Below, piece after piece: positions 12,133 to 24,300 of a stretch of DNA of 64,000 nucleotides. Within the stretch, counting starts at the first letter, position 1. Every line of letters begins with the position of its first letter. Under the pieces are notes generated by a model. The model did not search any database, was not told the origin of the DNA, and saw nothing but the letters and a program-made list of their open reading frames with translations. This DNA comes from Entoloma clypeatum. Its lineage: Eukaryota > Basidiomycota > Agaricomycetes > Agaricales > Entolomataceae. A program made the translations under genes and the position numbers. The DNA lies in assembly GCA_963565915.1 (NCBI GenBank), contig OY751485.1, forward strand, positions 1,178,001 through 1,242,000, in the 5' to 3' direction.

Positions 12133-12552
12133 GGTCCTTCATGGGGGGGTAAAATGAGGGAATACAGTAAGGAGAGATCGCGTGCGACTCACAAAATTAC
12201 ATAACGCGTTTGGCAGCACGTGTTTGGTTTAGTAGTTCTCTCGATCACCAGACAAGGACAAAAAACCAGTCTCGCTCGTAAGGATCTGACATGCAGTAAG
12301 CGATGAACGCCAAAAGTGCGGGGTTCGCTCGGTAGTGCCTGTTGTAGGTTATTGAAGGAATTCTTCGTTGACCACAGGGTGTTTGATGATGTCCGATCGG
12401 GTGTGCGCATCATGCTGGCGAATGGTCTCCTGAACGTGCACGTGCACCGATCAGATGTGTACGTCAGCCTTGTAGACAGTGTAGGATTCAGACAGATTCA
12501 AGCCCCAGTTACAAGCCTCCCGCTCAGAGCTCAATCCCAGCGCTGCACCCCG

Positions 12553-13479
12553 ATGTTCCACAACAAACTCCACCGTGCTCTTTCTGCCTTCGACCACGCC
12601 ACCCATCGCTGGGCAGCCATACCTCTGCGCGACCCGCCTGACCCAATCACCCAGAAGAGCCCTTCTTCTCACCCAGCAGACGCCATCGGCAAGCAGAGCC
12701 TCTCCCTCACATCTTGGAATATCCAGGCCTTCAAGTCAGCGCCCGTCGCACAGCTCATCCTCGATCACATCTTGAGGGAACCGGGGTTTTCCGACATTAT
12801 TCTTCTCCAACAAGTTACTTCTGGTGCCCGCCAATCTCTCCTCAACGATCCCAGAGTACGCTCTGGCTTTCTGACGACCGACGCTGAGGACGACACGTCT
12901 TTCAAGGGCCGACCATTCCCAAACATGGCGTTGCTCTCCAGCAAGCGTTTTGGCTCTCCGTTGCTCGCTGAGGAGGGCGAGGGAGAGGGGAAGCTGATGC
13001 TCGACAGCGTCTTCCGCATGGAGCTGCCGAGCAGGTACAGGAGTGATGCGCTCTGCGTGGATATCGCCGCCCCAGCTGCGCCTGGCGCAGTATTACGTCT
13101 CCTGAATGTTCACCGGGACTCCCACGACTCGCAATTCAGGCGTGCCCTGCAGATGCAGGTACTGGCTGACGTCCTGTGCGAGCCCAGATGCAGCGGTGGG
13201 ATCATCGCAGGCGACTTCAACGCAATCCTGCTCAAGGTTCATAGGCTTGTCCACAAATACGATGCCTGGGTCGCGCCACACGGGAATTCGAGGCCTGATG
13301 GAGGAGCAACGCGGGGTGCCGGCGCCAGACCAAAGGGCGGACCGAAGGCAGGCAGGCTTGACAAGGTCGCAATGTTTGGCTTGAAGCCTGATGAGATCGA
13401 AGTCCTCCAGCCTGGTCTCATCGAGCCCGATAGGCCCTGGAGCCACCGCTGCGGGCTGCGCTGCACCTTCACCATCTAA
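12553..13479 (+). CDS. Endonuclease/exonuclease/phosphatase-fold protein with degenerate active site
   Basis: 308 residues from the ATG at 12553. The frame is open to 12316 but begins there with GTG, and similarity starts at MFHNKLHRALSAFD. Family landmarks are SLTSWNI (residues 51-57), DIILLQQV (81-88), a GDFNAI motif and WSHRCGL near the C-terminus. In active family members, which include TDP2-like and APE1-like enzymes that cut phosphodiester or phosphotyrosyl bonds, the second landmark ends in QE and the last reads SDH. Here the metal-binding Glu is Gln (CAA) and the Asp-His pair is His-Arg. The frame is otherwise intact, so the protein may be made but catalytically dead, or the gene may be early in decay. 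No signal peptide is visible. Confidence 0.7.
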   Translation: MFHNKLHRALSAFDHATHRWAAIPLRDPPDPITQKSPSSHPADAIGKQSLSLTSWNIQAFKSAPVAQLILDHILREPGFSDIILLQQVTSGARQSLLNDPRVRSGFLTTDAEDDTSFKGRPFPNMALLSSKRFGSPLLAEEGEGEGKLMLDSVFRMELPSRYRSDALCVDIAAPAAPGAVLRLLNVHRDSHDSQFRRALQMQVLADVLCEPRCSGGIIAGDFNAILLKVHRLVHKYDAWVAPHGNSRPDGGATRGAGARPKGGPKAGRLDKVAMFGLKPDEIEVLQPGLIEPDRPWSHRCGLRCTFTI

Positions 13480-14818
13480 TATGGTAAGTAAGTTTTGTTT
13501 GATGCGTATATAACCACCTGCTTTTCCCCATACATAATCGAAAGCGACTGAACCATCTTTCTTTTCTTTTCCAACGTGGAAAGATCCCTTCCTTTTGACT
13601 ATGTACGCTTGTGAGATTGTCCGCGTTTAAGACATAATCCTTGATTTTGAACGCGGGAAAAATCTGGGAGACGATCGCCCATCGCCCATTCGTCCGGATT
13701 TTGCGACAAATATGGAAGGGGAAAACCCCCATGAGGTGTTGTAATGCAGGGGCTGTAGATCCTCGACTTCAACCGAGATCAATGATCCTGCGTCGCAGAT
13801 ATCCAATACGTAGTATACTCCGGGTCGTCAATATTTGACATAGAGGCGATAGATATGACAGGCGACGTGGGTGGGTCGGAAGCTCACGCGAAACAAGGTG
13901 GATTAAGCTATGTCGTGTTGCGAATGCAGAAGGTGTGAAGGTCGGAAGTGCGCGAGCTGACGAGCGGGTTCGGGACAAAAGAAAGTTGGTGTAGTGATAC
14001 CCGACGATGCGTCGTCCGTAAACCTCCATCCGATCCCAGTGGCTCTCCTGGCTGAAGCCAGTTAATGTCTGCATCATGGTTGTCAGCGTCAATGGATATG
14101 ACAGGTTCGTCTTTGATTTTGAACGTGGGGCAAAATCTTGATGAGCGGGAGACGATCGCGCATCGCCCTCCATAGTTGGTCAGAGGTAGGCTCTTTGCAC
14201 GTCAGAGCGGTACGAGTGAGGTGCCTTCTGGATGCAATTACATTGGGAGAGCTGAACCTAGCGTCGAATTGACGCAAGACATTCGTCGGTATGTTTGCGA
14301 CAAGTATGGAAGGGGGAATCCTCCATGACGTATTGTGATGAAAGGACTGTAGATCCTCGACTTCAACCGAGATCAACGTCGCAGATATCCAATAGAAGGT
14401 ACTCCAGGTCGTCAATATTTGACATGGAGGCGATAGACATGAAAGGCGACGATAGAAGGGTTGTTCGACTGGGGAAAGGGTCGGAAGCTCAAGTGAGGGC
14501 TCAAGCGAAAGAAGGCGGGTAAAGGAATATCGTGCTGCGAATGTAGAACCTCGCAGGCTACTTAGAGAGGCAACTCATAGTTAACGCTGGAGCAAATGGT
14601 TCCTTGAAGCGACCAACGAATAAGTCGACATAGTACAGCCAAGGGTTTACATACTTCATGGCTCCTGCCCCAAATGTGTACCGCGTGCTTCTTTCCCCGT
14701 TGAGAGAAAGCAGCAACGAGCAAAGTCTATCAAAAACGGCAGCGGGCTCTGAGATGAATTGAACAGCTGTCGAGAGGCAAGGGAGGCGAGACTCGCACCA
14801 AATTTTTCAGGAGAACGG
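13480..14818. repeat. Spacer with a tandem duplication
   Basis: 13641-13905 and 14112-14520 share long runs of sequence in the same order (for example GTAGATCCTCGACTTCAACC at 13756 and 14349, and GTCGTCAATATTTGACAT), separated by small insertions. No gene is supported in either copy. Confidence 0.65.
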
Positions 14819-15595
14819 TTAGATTTTCATCTTATCGTCGTCTTCATCGATCCCCTCAGCATCGTCGTCCTTCAAGTCGCCGGCTAAACTCTTGAATATT
14901 GCATCGTATACCGTCTCAGCGGCTCCCTCGGCCAGTCCCCTCGCCTCAATCAACACCTTTTCATCGAACTCTTTCCCTCCCTTGGCCGCCGCCCTCCAAT
15001 TGGTCCACACACACCTCGCATTCGGCTTCCTCTCCTTTGCATATTCCTTCCTATCAAACATAAACGCAAAGCAGCCATGTGCATCCAGCCACTCCTCCTC
15101 CTTCTCATCCGGATCCACAATCAACACCCCATCCGCCTTGCGCCTCCCCACCGCCACAGCGCAAACGACCCCCTGCATCGGCACCGACCCCGCATTCAAC
15201 AGCGCCAGCGTGGTCGCATTAATCACTGCAGCCACCAAACCGTCCCCAAACCCCGGACTCATCGCCTGCGCCACGACCTGCACCAGCGTCCGCGGATTCT
15301 GCCACAGTATCAGCGACGGCGCCAGCAGGCCCCTCACCGTCGCCCCGAGCGCCTTGGCCTCTGTCGCGGGGACATTCGACAACGGACGGATGAACACCTC
15401 AAATGTCGCGTGGGAGGAGTTTTCGGCTGCGAGCCGGACCTCGATTGGACCAGAGACGGAAGAGAGGGCGCTGGGTCCGGTAGAGCAGAAGGTGAAGCGG
15501 GCGGAGCCATCGACACGGGAGAGAGATTCGAAGGAAATTTTGGGAGAGCGGGCGGCGTGCGGGTGGCGGCCGTCTCGTCGTCGTGAAGTGCACAT
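14819..15595 (-). CDS. RRP46: RNase PH-fold exosome core subunit, Rrp46-like
   Basis: 258 residues from the ATG at 15595, chosen because RNase PH-fold subunits begin with an R.DGR motif close to the start (SRRRDGRHP here). An in-frame ATG also exists at 15643; the open frame to 15664 begins with GTG. Landmarks are the strand pattern GPIEVRLAAE, the segment FEVFIRPLSNVPATEAKALG, NPRTLVQVVAQA, and ALLNAGSVPMQGVVCAVAVG, followed by an acidic C-terminal tail. This order fits Rrp46 (EXOSC5) of the six-subunit ring of the RNA exosome, which processes and degrades RNA in nucleus and cytoplasm; the ring is catalytically inert in eukaryotes. No intron is present. Mtr3 or Rrp41 are less likely alternatives. 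Confidence 0.8.
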   Translation of the reverse strand: MCTSRRRDGRHPHAARSPKISFESLSRVDGSARFTFCSTGPSALSSVSGPIEVRLAAENSSHATFEVFIRPLSNVPATEAKALGATVRGLLAPSLILWQNPRTLVQVVAQAMSPGFGDGLVAAVINATTLALLNAGSVPMQGVVCAVAVGRRKADGVLIVDPDEKEEEWLDAHGCFAFMFDRKEYAKERKPNARCVWTNWRAAAKGGKEFDEKVLIEARGLAEGAAETVYDAIFKSLAGDLKDDDAEGIDEDDDKMKI

Positions 15596-17108
15596 GATGG
15601 GGCGGGATGGAGAAAATTGCACGGACCGGGGCGGACCGGCCATGAAGCCGGGAACTCCCGGCACAGTCTAAGTTTCGCAAACATGTGTCTCGAACTTGAA
15701 GCTTTCGAAGGATGCGCCCGCGTCTCTTTTACTTTCACCAGTGAACCTTGAAGTGAGTCCAAATAAACTGTAGATAGCTTGAGCTCCTAACACGATCGTT
15801 TAGCACTGCCCCGCCTCTGGGTTCGTGTGCGAACACGTAATTTTTACCTCCTAGGACCCTCCACTTTTCTCAATCGAGCCATGGAGCGCCTCGCACCGAG
15901 CGTTCGCTTCGCCTCGGATATCGAGACGTATAGCCATCGCGGTCGACAGCGAGACAGTCATAAGAGGGAGAGTCTTCCGAGCGGAACGACGAGTTTTTAG
16001 TACCTCTGCCACCAAAGGATTCACCCCTCCTCATCTTGGAGACCTCGCCGCGGACTCGAGTACCGAAGGTAAAGCGATCATGTTCCTCAAACTCTATAAG
16101 TAGGTTCACTTTCTTGATAGACGGAGTTACTTACTCTATCCTATCCTCGGAACCTAGGCTCCAAAAAGGGCGGCACTCCTAAGATGCTTAGATCAACTTT
16201 CGTCTAAACCGCATCGAGCCTTCCAACAGAAACCACGGTCGTTTGAATATGTTGACACAGTCGTCGTGCTTACGCAACGGTCGTCACTCTGGTTGCAACA
16301 TCGCTCAATTGACGGATACGTTGCGCGTCAGACTCATGCGGCTACGGCTTCCAATCGAGCTAACCCTACAAGTAACTTCTCACAACATTTCCTCGGTCAA
16401 GCATCGAAAAAAAGATGGCATCAAGGTCTATGTTTCCGAACACTAGCATACTGTGAAAGAACTACATTCGACCTTCGCATGGCCCAAGTATTTGCCGGGA
16501 CTCGTGTTTACCTTCTGACTTCCCATTGCCTTAGAGACGTTATACTTGTTCTTGCGTCATCGCGTCGGGCAGGGAGGGGTGGGGCAGCGACCGGGTACTG
16601 CATCTACTTCGGTGACTCGAAACTCACACCAGATCCATGGAAACTCGAGAAAAAAAGAAGACTCGAAGTTCCGCAGACCGTCCTCTCGAGAGTCGGACAT
16701 GGCCAAGACTCTCCGCGCCGTTGTCACGAGTTTCTCCGTTCACTTCCTATGTCTTGTTCGAGGCTTTCAATAGGACGGCAATCCTACTCAACCTCACTAT
16801 GACTTTATTCCGCATCACGGGTACTCCATTGCAAACGACTGCATTTCTCCTTTCAAAAGTGCATGCCATGCTTTCCACCCGTGATGTCGCTGGATCGCGT
16901 TCGAACATTCATTCTGGGCCATACCAGCAGGTTGCTGTGCCATGTGGAGCTGGAGGTCATCTTCCGACTCCGTTTTCTGAAAAAATCTTGTGTCAACAAT
17001 TCTTTCGGGTCCATTCTTCGACACACCAACGTATAAAAAGGGTGCAGATCCACTGGCAAATTATAACTCAATCCCACCTTAGGATCTTTCCTTCCAAACA
17101 CTGCCTAT
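15596..17108. other. Intergenic, no gene assigned
   Basis: Open frames of 60-190 codons occur but show no recognisable motif. The last 60 bases (TATAAAAA at about 17033, then a pyrimidine-rich leader) look like the core promoter of the GH12-like gene starting at 17109. Confidence 0.45.
17030..17040 (+). promoter_or_regulatory. TATA-like box of the GH12-like gene
   Basis: The sequence GTATAAAAAG lies about 75 bp upstream of the ATG at 17109 and is the only strong TATA-like motif in this leader. The assignment is by position and sequence only. Confidence 0.45.
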
Positions 17109-18245
17109 ATGATGAAGTTGACAGTTTTCAAGCTTGCTTCCCTCGCCGCCTTGGTCGCGCTCGTCGCGGCCTCCCCCGCTGCCGAGTTGGCTGCAAAGGC
17201 GGCTGGTCAGTCCTGCGGTGAGCCCAGGATATCTTTCGAGCACGCTCTAGACTCTGATCTATTTCTATGTAATTCAAGGTCAAGACGACACCATCGCCGC
17301 CGGAAAGTACACACTTTCCCTCGGTCAATGGGCGAAGGCTGGCGCGAAGTCAGTTTGTGCTCGCGTCGTTTCTCAGTCTCAGGGCGGCGCCAACATCGGG
17401 TGGACCGCCACTTGGAACTGGCCTAGTGGTAAGGGTACTAGTGGCAAGGCTATAAAGAGCTACACGAGCGTTGGTGTGAAAACTGGCCTCAACAAACAAA
17501 TCTCCGATATCGGCTCCATCCCAGTATATCCCTTTCATCCGTGCTTTGGTTCTCTTTGCTAATGTTTTTTTTGGGGGCTAGTCGTCGTGGACTTGGTCTC
17601 AACAAAGCACCTCAAAGGGTGCTTCATCCGTTGTCTCCAGCGTCGGGTACAACATATCCACTTCCACGACGGAGGATGGGCCCAAAGAAACCGCGGTCCT
17701 GATCTGGCTTGCGAGCTACAAAGCGGTTCCGATTTCATCCACTGGCGGAACTAGAAAGCCAGTACCTGCGAAAAAAGGGATTTCTCTGGCTGGTCACACT
17801 TGGTCAGTCCAGCGGGCAGAATGTTCAATTATTAGAGAACACTGACCGGGTTATCAATACAGGAACCTTTATTCCGGAATGAACGGGGATAACAAGGTCT
17901 TCACCTTCGTTCCTTCCACTGGGACCATCCCAAAGTTCAATGCGAATTTGAAATTATTCTTCACTGTGAGCGATTCTTTTCATGGGCAAGAGAGGTCCGA
18001 GTGTTCAAATCCGCCTCCTAGTACTTGGAGTCGAACGAAGAATTCAGCGCCTACGAATACCTCATTGGTTTGGAAGCAGGCACGGAAGCCACCTCGGGAT
18101 CCGCCACATTCAAGACGTAAGTCATCATCTCATGCTCACCATGGATGGATGGAGGACTGACGCGTGATCGCTTGATTATGATAGCACATCCTATAAGACG
18201 GTCATTACCGGGGGTCATAACGGGGGAGGACAGAATGGTTTCTAG
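17109..18245 (+). CDS. GH12 family endoglucanase-like secreted protein, nucleophile position altered
   Basis: Six exons: 17109-17217, 17279-17523, 17582-17802, 17863-17965, 18022-18116 and 18185-18245. All phases match, giving 277 residues. The N-terminus (MMKLTVFKLASLAALVALVAA) is a signal peptide. GH12 landmarks follow in order: GKYTL..W, WTATWNWPSG, SIPSSWTWS, the central strand ETAVLIWLASY, PISSTGG, HTWNLYSGMNG, VFTFVPS, LKLFFTYLESN and LEAGTEATSG. GH12 enzymes cleave beta-1,4 links in glucan or xyloglucan outside the cell. The expected nucleophile lies four residues before the Trp of the central strand (E-x-M-x-W); here that residue is Ala (GCG). The acid/base Glu in AGTE is present. The protein may be an inactive binding relative. 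Confidence 0.85.
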
Positions 18246-18391
18246 TTATGGGAAATTTTCATGTGTGTCGTCACAATAGAGTGATGTGTTTTTTGTCTTG
18301 GTTTGGAGCGTGAAGCGTGAAGGCTTGAGCTCACAGTGTCGAAGATGGAAGCAAAGCGTTGGAAAGGATCGCGAGGCTGAAGATGAGAGAT

Positions 18392-18719
18392 TCAACCCTC
18401 TTCCGAAACGCGGAAACACCAGAGCCCGTCGAGTTGCCGTGGAGCCAGAGCGATTACTTGAAGATGTATTGTCAGATGATAGATCTCAGAGTTCAGGGCG
18501 TCCAACATCGAGATCACGTCCGCTCCCGAAAGGGTGTCGCCTCTGTCAAGAATGCCTTGGCCCCCCGCAGCTCCTTCGTCCGTGTGTCCAGCAACGAGAG
18601 GGCGCATATTTCTCGTTGACAACACGCGACTCGTCTTTGAACAGTTCCAGTTCCTGCGTCCTCCGCATGATCTGGTCCCCGAGTGTCCCATTCTGGGACT
18701 GCAGACAGCGCCGACCCCC
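18392..18719 (-). pseudogene. Fragment of the coiled-coil family gene
   Basis: Read on the minus strand in several frames, this holds a heptad-rich stretch (MRRTQELELFKDESRVVNEK), then TRTKELRGAKAFLTEA, then LSGADVISMLDALNSEI. The last matches SGADVIALAQSLNTEI of the intact gene at 1064-2652. Frameshifts separate the parts and the C-terminal half is missing. Confidence 0.6.
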
Positions 18720-19190
18720 GGAACTTGATGAATACCGGCCGGTCGCGGTTCTTGAAGTCAAAGGAGTTCGTGATGTCATCGAAGTCATTTCTGAATTTGG
18801 AACCCCGGATAGTTCCCAAATATAGGGAACACGCCCAGAGGAACGAAGTCTCAAATGTTTGACGATAAGCACTCAAATCAACAGTCTTCCCGTCCTGCAT
18901 CAATAAACAATATCCCTTCTCCCATCTAAGGAGGGAGCAACACATGAAAACAGAAAGAAAAAATTCACCTCTATATCCCAACCCAATTCGAACACAGAGA
19001 TACAGGCTTTTGACAGACTTGCCTTCAGTCACGAAATGAACACGAGCATGTCCCACGGCCCTGTTCGACACGAAGCATGACTGCGGCGCACCACATCAGC
19101 GCCTGCTGGGCGCCGCCCCAGTCATTCGGGTGCGTCAGGACAAACTGTGCATCCTCCTCCTCTATCAAAGCCCGGAGGCGAGAACCCTTC
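18720..19190 (-). pseudogene. Fragment of an Hsp70-like ATPase gene
   Basis: Minus-strand text matches the intact gene at 25240-27757: FVLTHPNDWGGAQQ (about 19110-19155), GHARVHFVTEG (about 19020-19055), a degraded second phosphate loop reading DGKTVDLSAY (about 18875-18905), and RGSKFRNDFDDITNSF (about 18765-18815). The glycine-rich loop is damaged, intron positions are partly kept and frames shift, so it is a dead partial copy. It runs directly into the coiled-coil fragment on the same strand. Confidence 0.7.
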
Positions 19191-21348
19191 GAATATGTCT
19201 GCTGGATATGAGTGCATGCAGGTTGATTCGGGCTGCTAGAGAAGATGTGGCATGAAGCTGTAGCGGAGGAATGGGTAATTGAAAAGCATGGAGTTGAACA
19301 CGTAGTACTTACCTTTCTGCGTTTGTCCAGCCCTCATCCTTATATCAGATCTTCAAGGCGTTCCGAGTCTTTGGTGACCCCCGCACCAAAGGCACGAGCA
19401 CTACCGTTGTCGTCATAATAAAGGACAGTCGGGATTTCGCTATCAGAGCAGAGGCTGTTGTGACCGGGAAACCTATGTATGTATCAATTTTTGGATCTGC
19501 ATGAAAAGATTCCAACCCGGGATAATGAGACACCTCACCTTGTAACGCGTTTGATCTCTGGCGGTTGTCCAGGAACGAAAATGCTGGTGGTCTAGGAGTG
19601 AGTAGAATTGAAGGAAATCGGGTCACCATACCATACCTATAAGAAATTGCAGTGTAGGTATTGCCGATGTCGAACGACAGAGACTATACGCCCACCCACT
19701 GTTGCATAGATCCTCGGATTACATCGCATACCCTCTCTTGTTTATCTGACTCGCCCCGTATGTCATGTATCAATAGTGTCTTCAATTCAATGTATTCAAC
19801 AAGGACTAATTTGCCCTCGAACGTATCAGAGGAATGGCTGCGCAGCTAGCTGAAACAACCACTTGGCTGACTACCCGCACACTCGAACAGTTCTTGTTCT
19901 TGCTGCAGTGGTCCTTGTGCTTCCATCATTAGTCGGGCTGAAGCAGCAGCGACGTCCCGTTCGTTGTTGCTGCACGGGGTGAAGGGGACGGGGGGGGGGG
20001 AGAGGAAGTATGCGGGGCGCATACGTGTTCATTCGCCAACAATGCTTTGGTCCCCTTTCCGCCTCCAGCCACACCCTCGGATGGTGGAGGGGATCGCCCG
20101 GATCCAGAAGTGCTGCCAATAACCCTCCACTCCCTACGCCACGAGCGACTTCTTCCGTTTATGTCGCGGCGCGGGAGGGGATGGGGAAGGGGAATAAATG
20201 AGCGCATGTTATTGTAGTGGAGATGAAGCCGAAGCCGTGGCAGCAGGAAGGCCAGAAATGAGTTTGAAGATAATTTCGTAGAAAGTTGATTTTCCGGTGC
20301 ACTGACAGTGCAACCCGCAAAATGCCTGATGGTGCATTCCTAGCGACCCGCAGAGCTCGAGGATTCGGACGTCTCTGGACCGACTCTGGAAGTTCTTCCC
20401 GGGCCCGGGGAATTAACGTTGGGCCAAAGTGCTCCATGCGACTGTTTTCAAGATTGTTTCGCCTACTCTCATGACTCGCTCTGTCAATGGGATTGTTGTC
20501 TAGTAGCAGATCCAGTGCCAGCAGCTGTGAATCACGGGATGCATCAGTAGACTCGGAGGGAAGAGGAATAGGGAAGTTCCGCACCAACTTCGGGTACCAA
20601 ATTTGAAATTTCGTGATCCGCACTCTCTCTTGCACCCGACATGCTCGGTGACCTTCTGTTGAAGCGGCCGAGGAATTGAAAGAAGCCACATCATCGACAT
20701 CTGCTCACTGGTGCATCATATCAATACTATGGGCCGGGGAGCAAACTTTGCAATTGACATGTGATGCCTTGCGAAATCGGATTACTTGGGCTCGTTGGCG
20801 TTGACTTGGCGTACTATGTACGACGAATCAAGAATATTGGAGGGACTCCAATTTCCAGAACACCATATTGTGTCTCATGGCTACGACGGATATGGGTTTC
20901 GTGCTTCCGCTGTTGAACTGTTCTTGGAGGTTCTTGGTCCGTACATACTTATCCCCTTTTATTGAATTTCGTCTTCCAGTTCCCGTTGTATACATATCGC
21001 CTGTGTTGGAGCGCATGGTCAAATGATGTTCATCCTCATGGACGGAATAACAGAGTTTTCAGTGTTAGTTGACCAGCCTCAGAATCCCTGCTTCCATTTT
21101 AGCACGCCTTTGCTCCGTCTTCAACTTGGAGGAACCATGTGGACGCGCTGATAATATACCTTTCAGAAACCTCTCCTCTTATATCGACAAGGTAGATTTC
21201 GGGGCTGATACATACCATCTCTGGTCTACTGCGCGGTTCGGGCACGATGGACGTCTGGGCTGCTGATCAGAGGACAAATTCGTGAGCCGGCCGCCAAACT
21301 AATATAAGGCGATGACCGTTCGACCGTTCTTGCGTGGAAGGCATTCCT
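19191..21348. other. Intergenic, no gene assigned
   Basis: Only short frames without recognisable motifs. A G-run lies near 19990-20000. The region immediately upstream of 21349 would hold the GH81 promoter; the AATATAAGGC at 21301 is a possible TATA-like element. Confidence 0.45.
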
Positions 21349-24300
21349 ATGGTCGGGCTTCACTCATCCGCTTTTGCCATCTTCTATGGACTTCTGATGG
21401 CCCGCGACGCGCTCGGAGTTTTTGGCCCTATTGGAACGGATCGTCCTTCCCCGGCTGGTGGTTCCATCGCCAATGATCAACCTCCAAACTCGTTCTTCGA
21501 AGGTTCCTCTCCGCCATTTCCCACCAACGATTGGTGGGTCGGCTATGGTGCGGGTGCGGGTGATGCGTAAGATTGAGTTTTCGCTTCCGGCCATACAAGT
21601 CCCTTATCCTTTTTTGGAGATCTTAGCGTCGTCGCGGGTCCCTTCCCTTATCAGAGTAACCTGACCCCTGCTGCCATCCAATTCGGAATTTCAACATCTC
21701 GCAATTTCGACGGAGTCTCTGTTCAACAGGCTACACAAGGCGATTGGGCGGTCGGGTTTGTCGAGCATAATGGAGATGCCAAGAATCATAAGGCTCTTTC
21801 TTGGGTGCTGCATCTTCACGAGCGCATCCCAGTTTAATTGATGACGTTTTTTTTCATTATAGGACAGCCAATCGGTTACAATCCAATACTTCACTGGCTC
21901 TAGCACCCTTACGAGTTATATGGTTCCAGGATCTCCTTACCTCACCTTTGCCTATTCAGCCGCTACCCCAAAGTTCACAAGTGTACAAGGCGTTATAACT
22001 TCCTTCAACGGCACCGCGCTTGCAGCTGGCATGAGCGGTGAGTTGGTCCTTTTCGGGCTGTCGGCATATCTGACGACTATTTGTAGCAAGCAAGTTTGGA
22101 ATGAAATTTTCCGTGGTCAACAGCGCCGGCACATATCTCATCTACTCTCTTTCGGATCCAATCAGTCTCACGGCGAGCAATAGCGGAACCATCACGGCCA
22201 GTTCGAAGTTCACGGGTGTGCTGCGTGTTGTTAAACTCAATTCACCAAGTCACGAGGCACTATTGGATCTCTACCATGCTAACTACCCTACTGGCGTGTC
22301 CACTGATTATGCTTTCTCTGGCAACATTGGCACGTTACGTTTCACCTGGACGGTACAGGGTAATGCGAATAATCTGTTGATGCTTACATGGCCCCATCAT
22401 CGGTAACTCTCTCTCATTTCGGCCATGGCACGCGGTTTGAGACTTCCTTGTCCACAGATTGAAGCTTCAGGCCCCAAACTACCCCTCTACGGCCGCCCTA
22501 TCCTATCTCACAACCAAGGGCTACATGTACCCTGTTCTTGGGAGCGTCTGGAACTTACAATATAGCCTTCCGACTATTACATGGAACGCTCCAAGGAAAC
22601 CAGACTCGTCCTGTCTCACAAGTCTCGTAGCCGGTCTAGAGTATGAGGTCACCCATCTCCCCGCAGTCGTCGAGCCGTCAGACTTTTATTTCTTCGGTGG
22701 ACACGTCGCTATGGTTTCTCGGCTCGCGTGAGTAGGCTAGTTCTTCTTGAGGCGTCACCTAAACATCCTTTATAGATTGATTGCTGAGCAAGTAGGCCGC
22801 ATGGATCTCGTTCCACCCGTTGTTGATTATCTCAAAGCGATATACATCTACCTGGTACGATATTTACGCCACTCCTGCTGCATGTTGGATGTATGTACTG
22901 AACATCATGCTAAGTTCAACCCGGCTTCGGCTGCACTGCCGGCTTATGAAACTGGCTGGGGAGGGATCATCAACCGCGCAGGGTGGAACAACACCTGGGT
23001 CGATTTCGGAAACGGATATTACAACGACCACCACTTCCATTATGGATACATTCTCGCCGCTGGGGCCGTCATTGCCAAGTCTGTATCTTTTCTTTGGTCT
23101 TTTATTCGATCTAATTTTTTTTTGGCTAGATATGATAGTGGCTGGATGAATAGTTTTGGGAGTACTATGAATTGGTTCCTTCGAGACATCGTGAACCCTT
23201 CTCGCAACGATCCTTATTTTGCCGTTACACGTTGCCGGGACTGGTTCGCTGGTCATTCTTGGGGTAGGAAAGAACTTGAGGTCTGCTGGTGACAACCACT
23301 GACGGGTTGTTTTTAAAGCGTCTGGGATGGCAAACGGAGCGGGCCCCCGCGATCAAGAGTCAATCGGAGAAGCTGTCAATGGTTATTATGGTGCTTTGCT
23401 TTGGGCCAATGTGACAGGGAATGTCGACATGCAGAACTACGCTCGATTATTGATCGCCACCGAACAACATGCCGCTCAAGTTTATTGGCATCTTTATCCT
23501 GGCGCGAGCTCGGTGGATAGGGATCAGCCATATCCAGAACAAGGTCTTCGTAACCTTATCACAATGGGTAATGTTCAAGATTGGCAGGCAGGAGCTTGGC
23601 TGTACGTCCTCCGTCCGTCAAGACCGCTTGTTTTATTTTGATGCTTATGGTATCAATAGTTTCTGGGGAAATCAGAAGATCCAGATTGCGGCAATCCAAA
23701 TCCTTCCAGTCACGCCCATCAACGAGTATATGTACGATACGACCTGGGTACAGGCGGTGTATGACTATACGCAGATCGAACTCAATGATTCCACGTACGA
23801 TGACGCCTGGAAGTCGGTCATCTATCTCGCCTATTCCCAAGCCAACCCGATGCTCGCTGCTCAGCGCTCCGCTGGTCTCACGAGCTGGGGTTCTGGAAAT
23901 TCCTACAGCAACCAAATGTACTTCATTTCCACTCGGCCCAACGCTTCTGGTGTCTGCGAAACAGCTCCCGCGAATCCTCTCGGCACATTTTATATACAAT
24001 CCGCTTCGAATGGCGATTATATAGCGACTGCATCCCTTCCCAATCTCCTTGCCAGCGCCACCTCCACGGCGCAGGCAGCGCGTTTCAGTTTTGGGTTTGC
24101 GCCGAATGCGGGGACGATCCAGGAGGTCTCGACGAGGCGATATGTCACGGCTGATCAGTCTGGAACGTTTAATTTGTCTGCGGGAAGGGCGGTGGCGTCG
24201 ACCTGGGAGACTTTTATTGTGCGTCCGAAAGCAGGCGCGGCAAGCGGGGTCTACTCGATTCTCGCAGCTTCGAACAAGGGGTATGTGGTGATTGGATCTG

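Noticed and set aside
12316..12552. N-terminal extension of the EEP-like protein
   Set aside because: It begins with GTG and the text before 12553 does not resemble the family; an in-frame ATG at 12412 remains a weak alternative.
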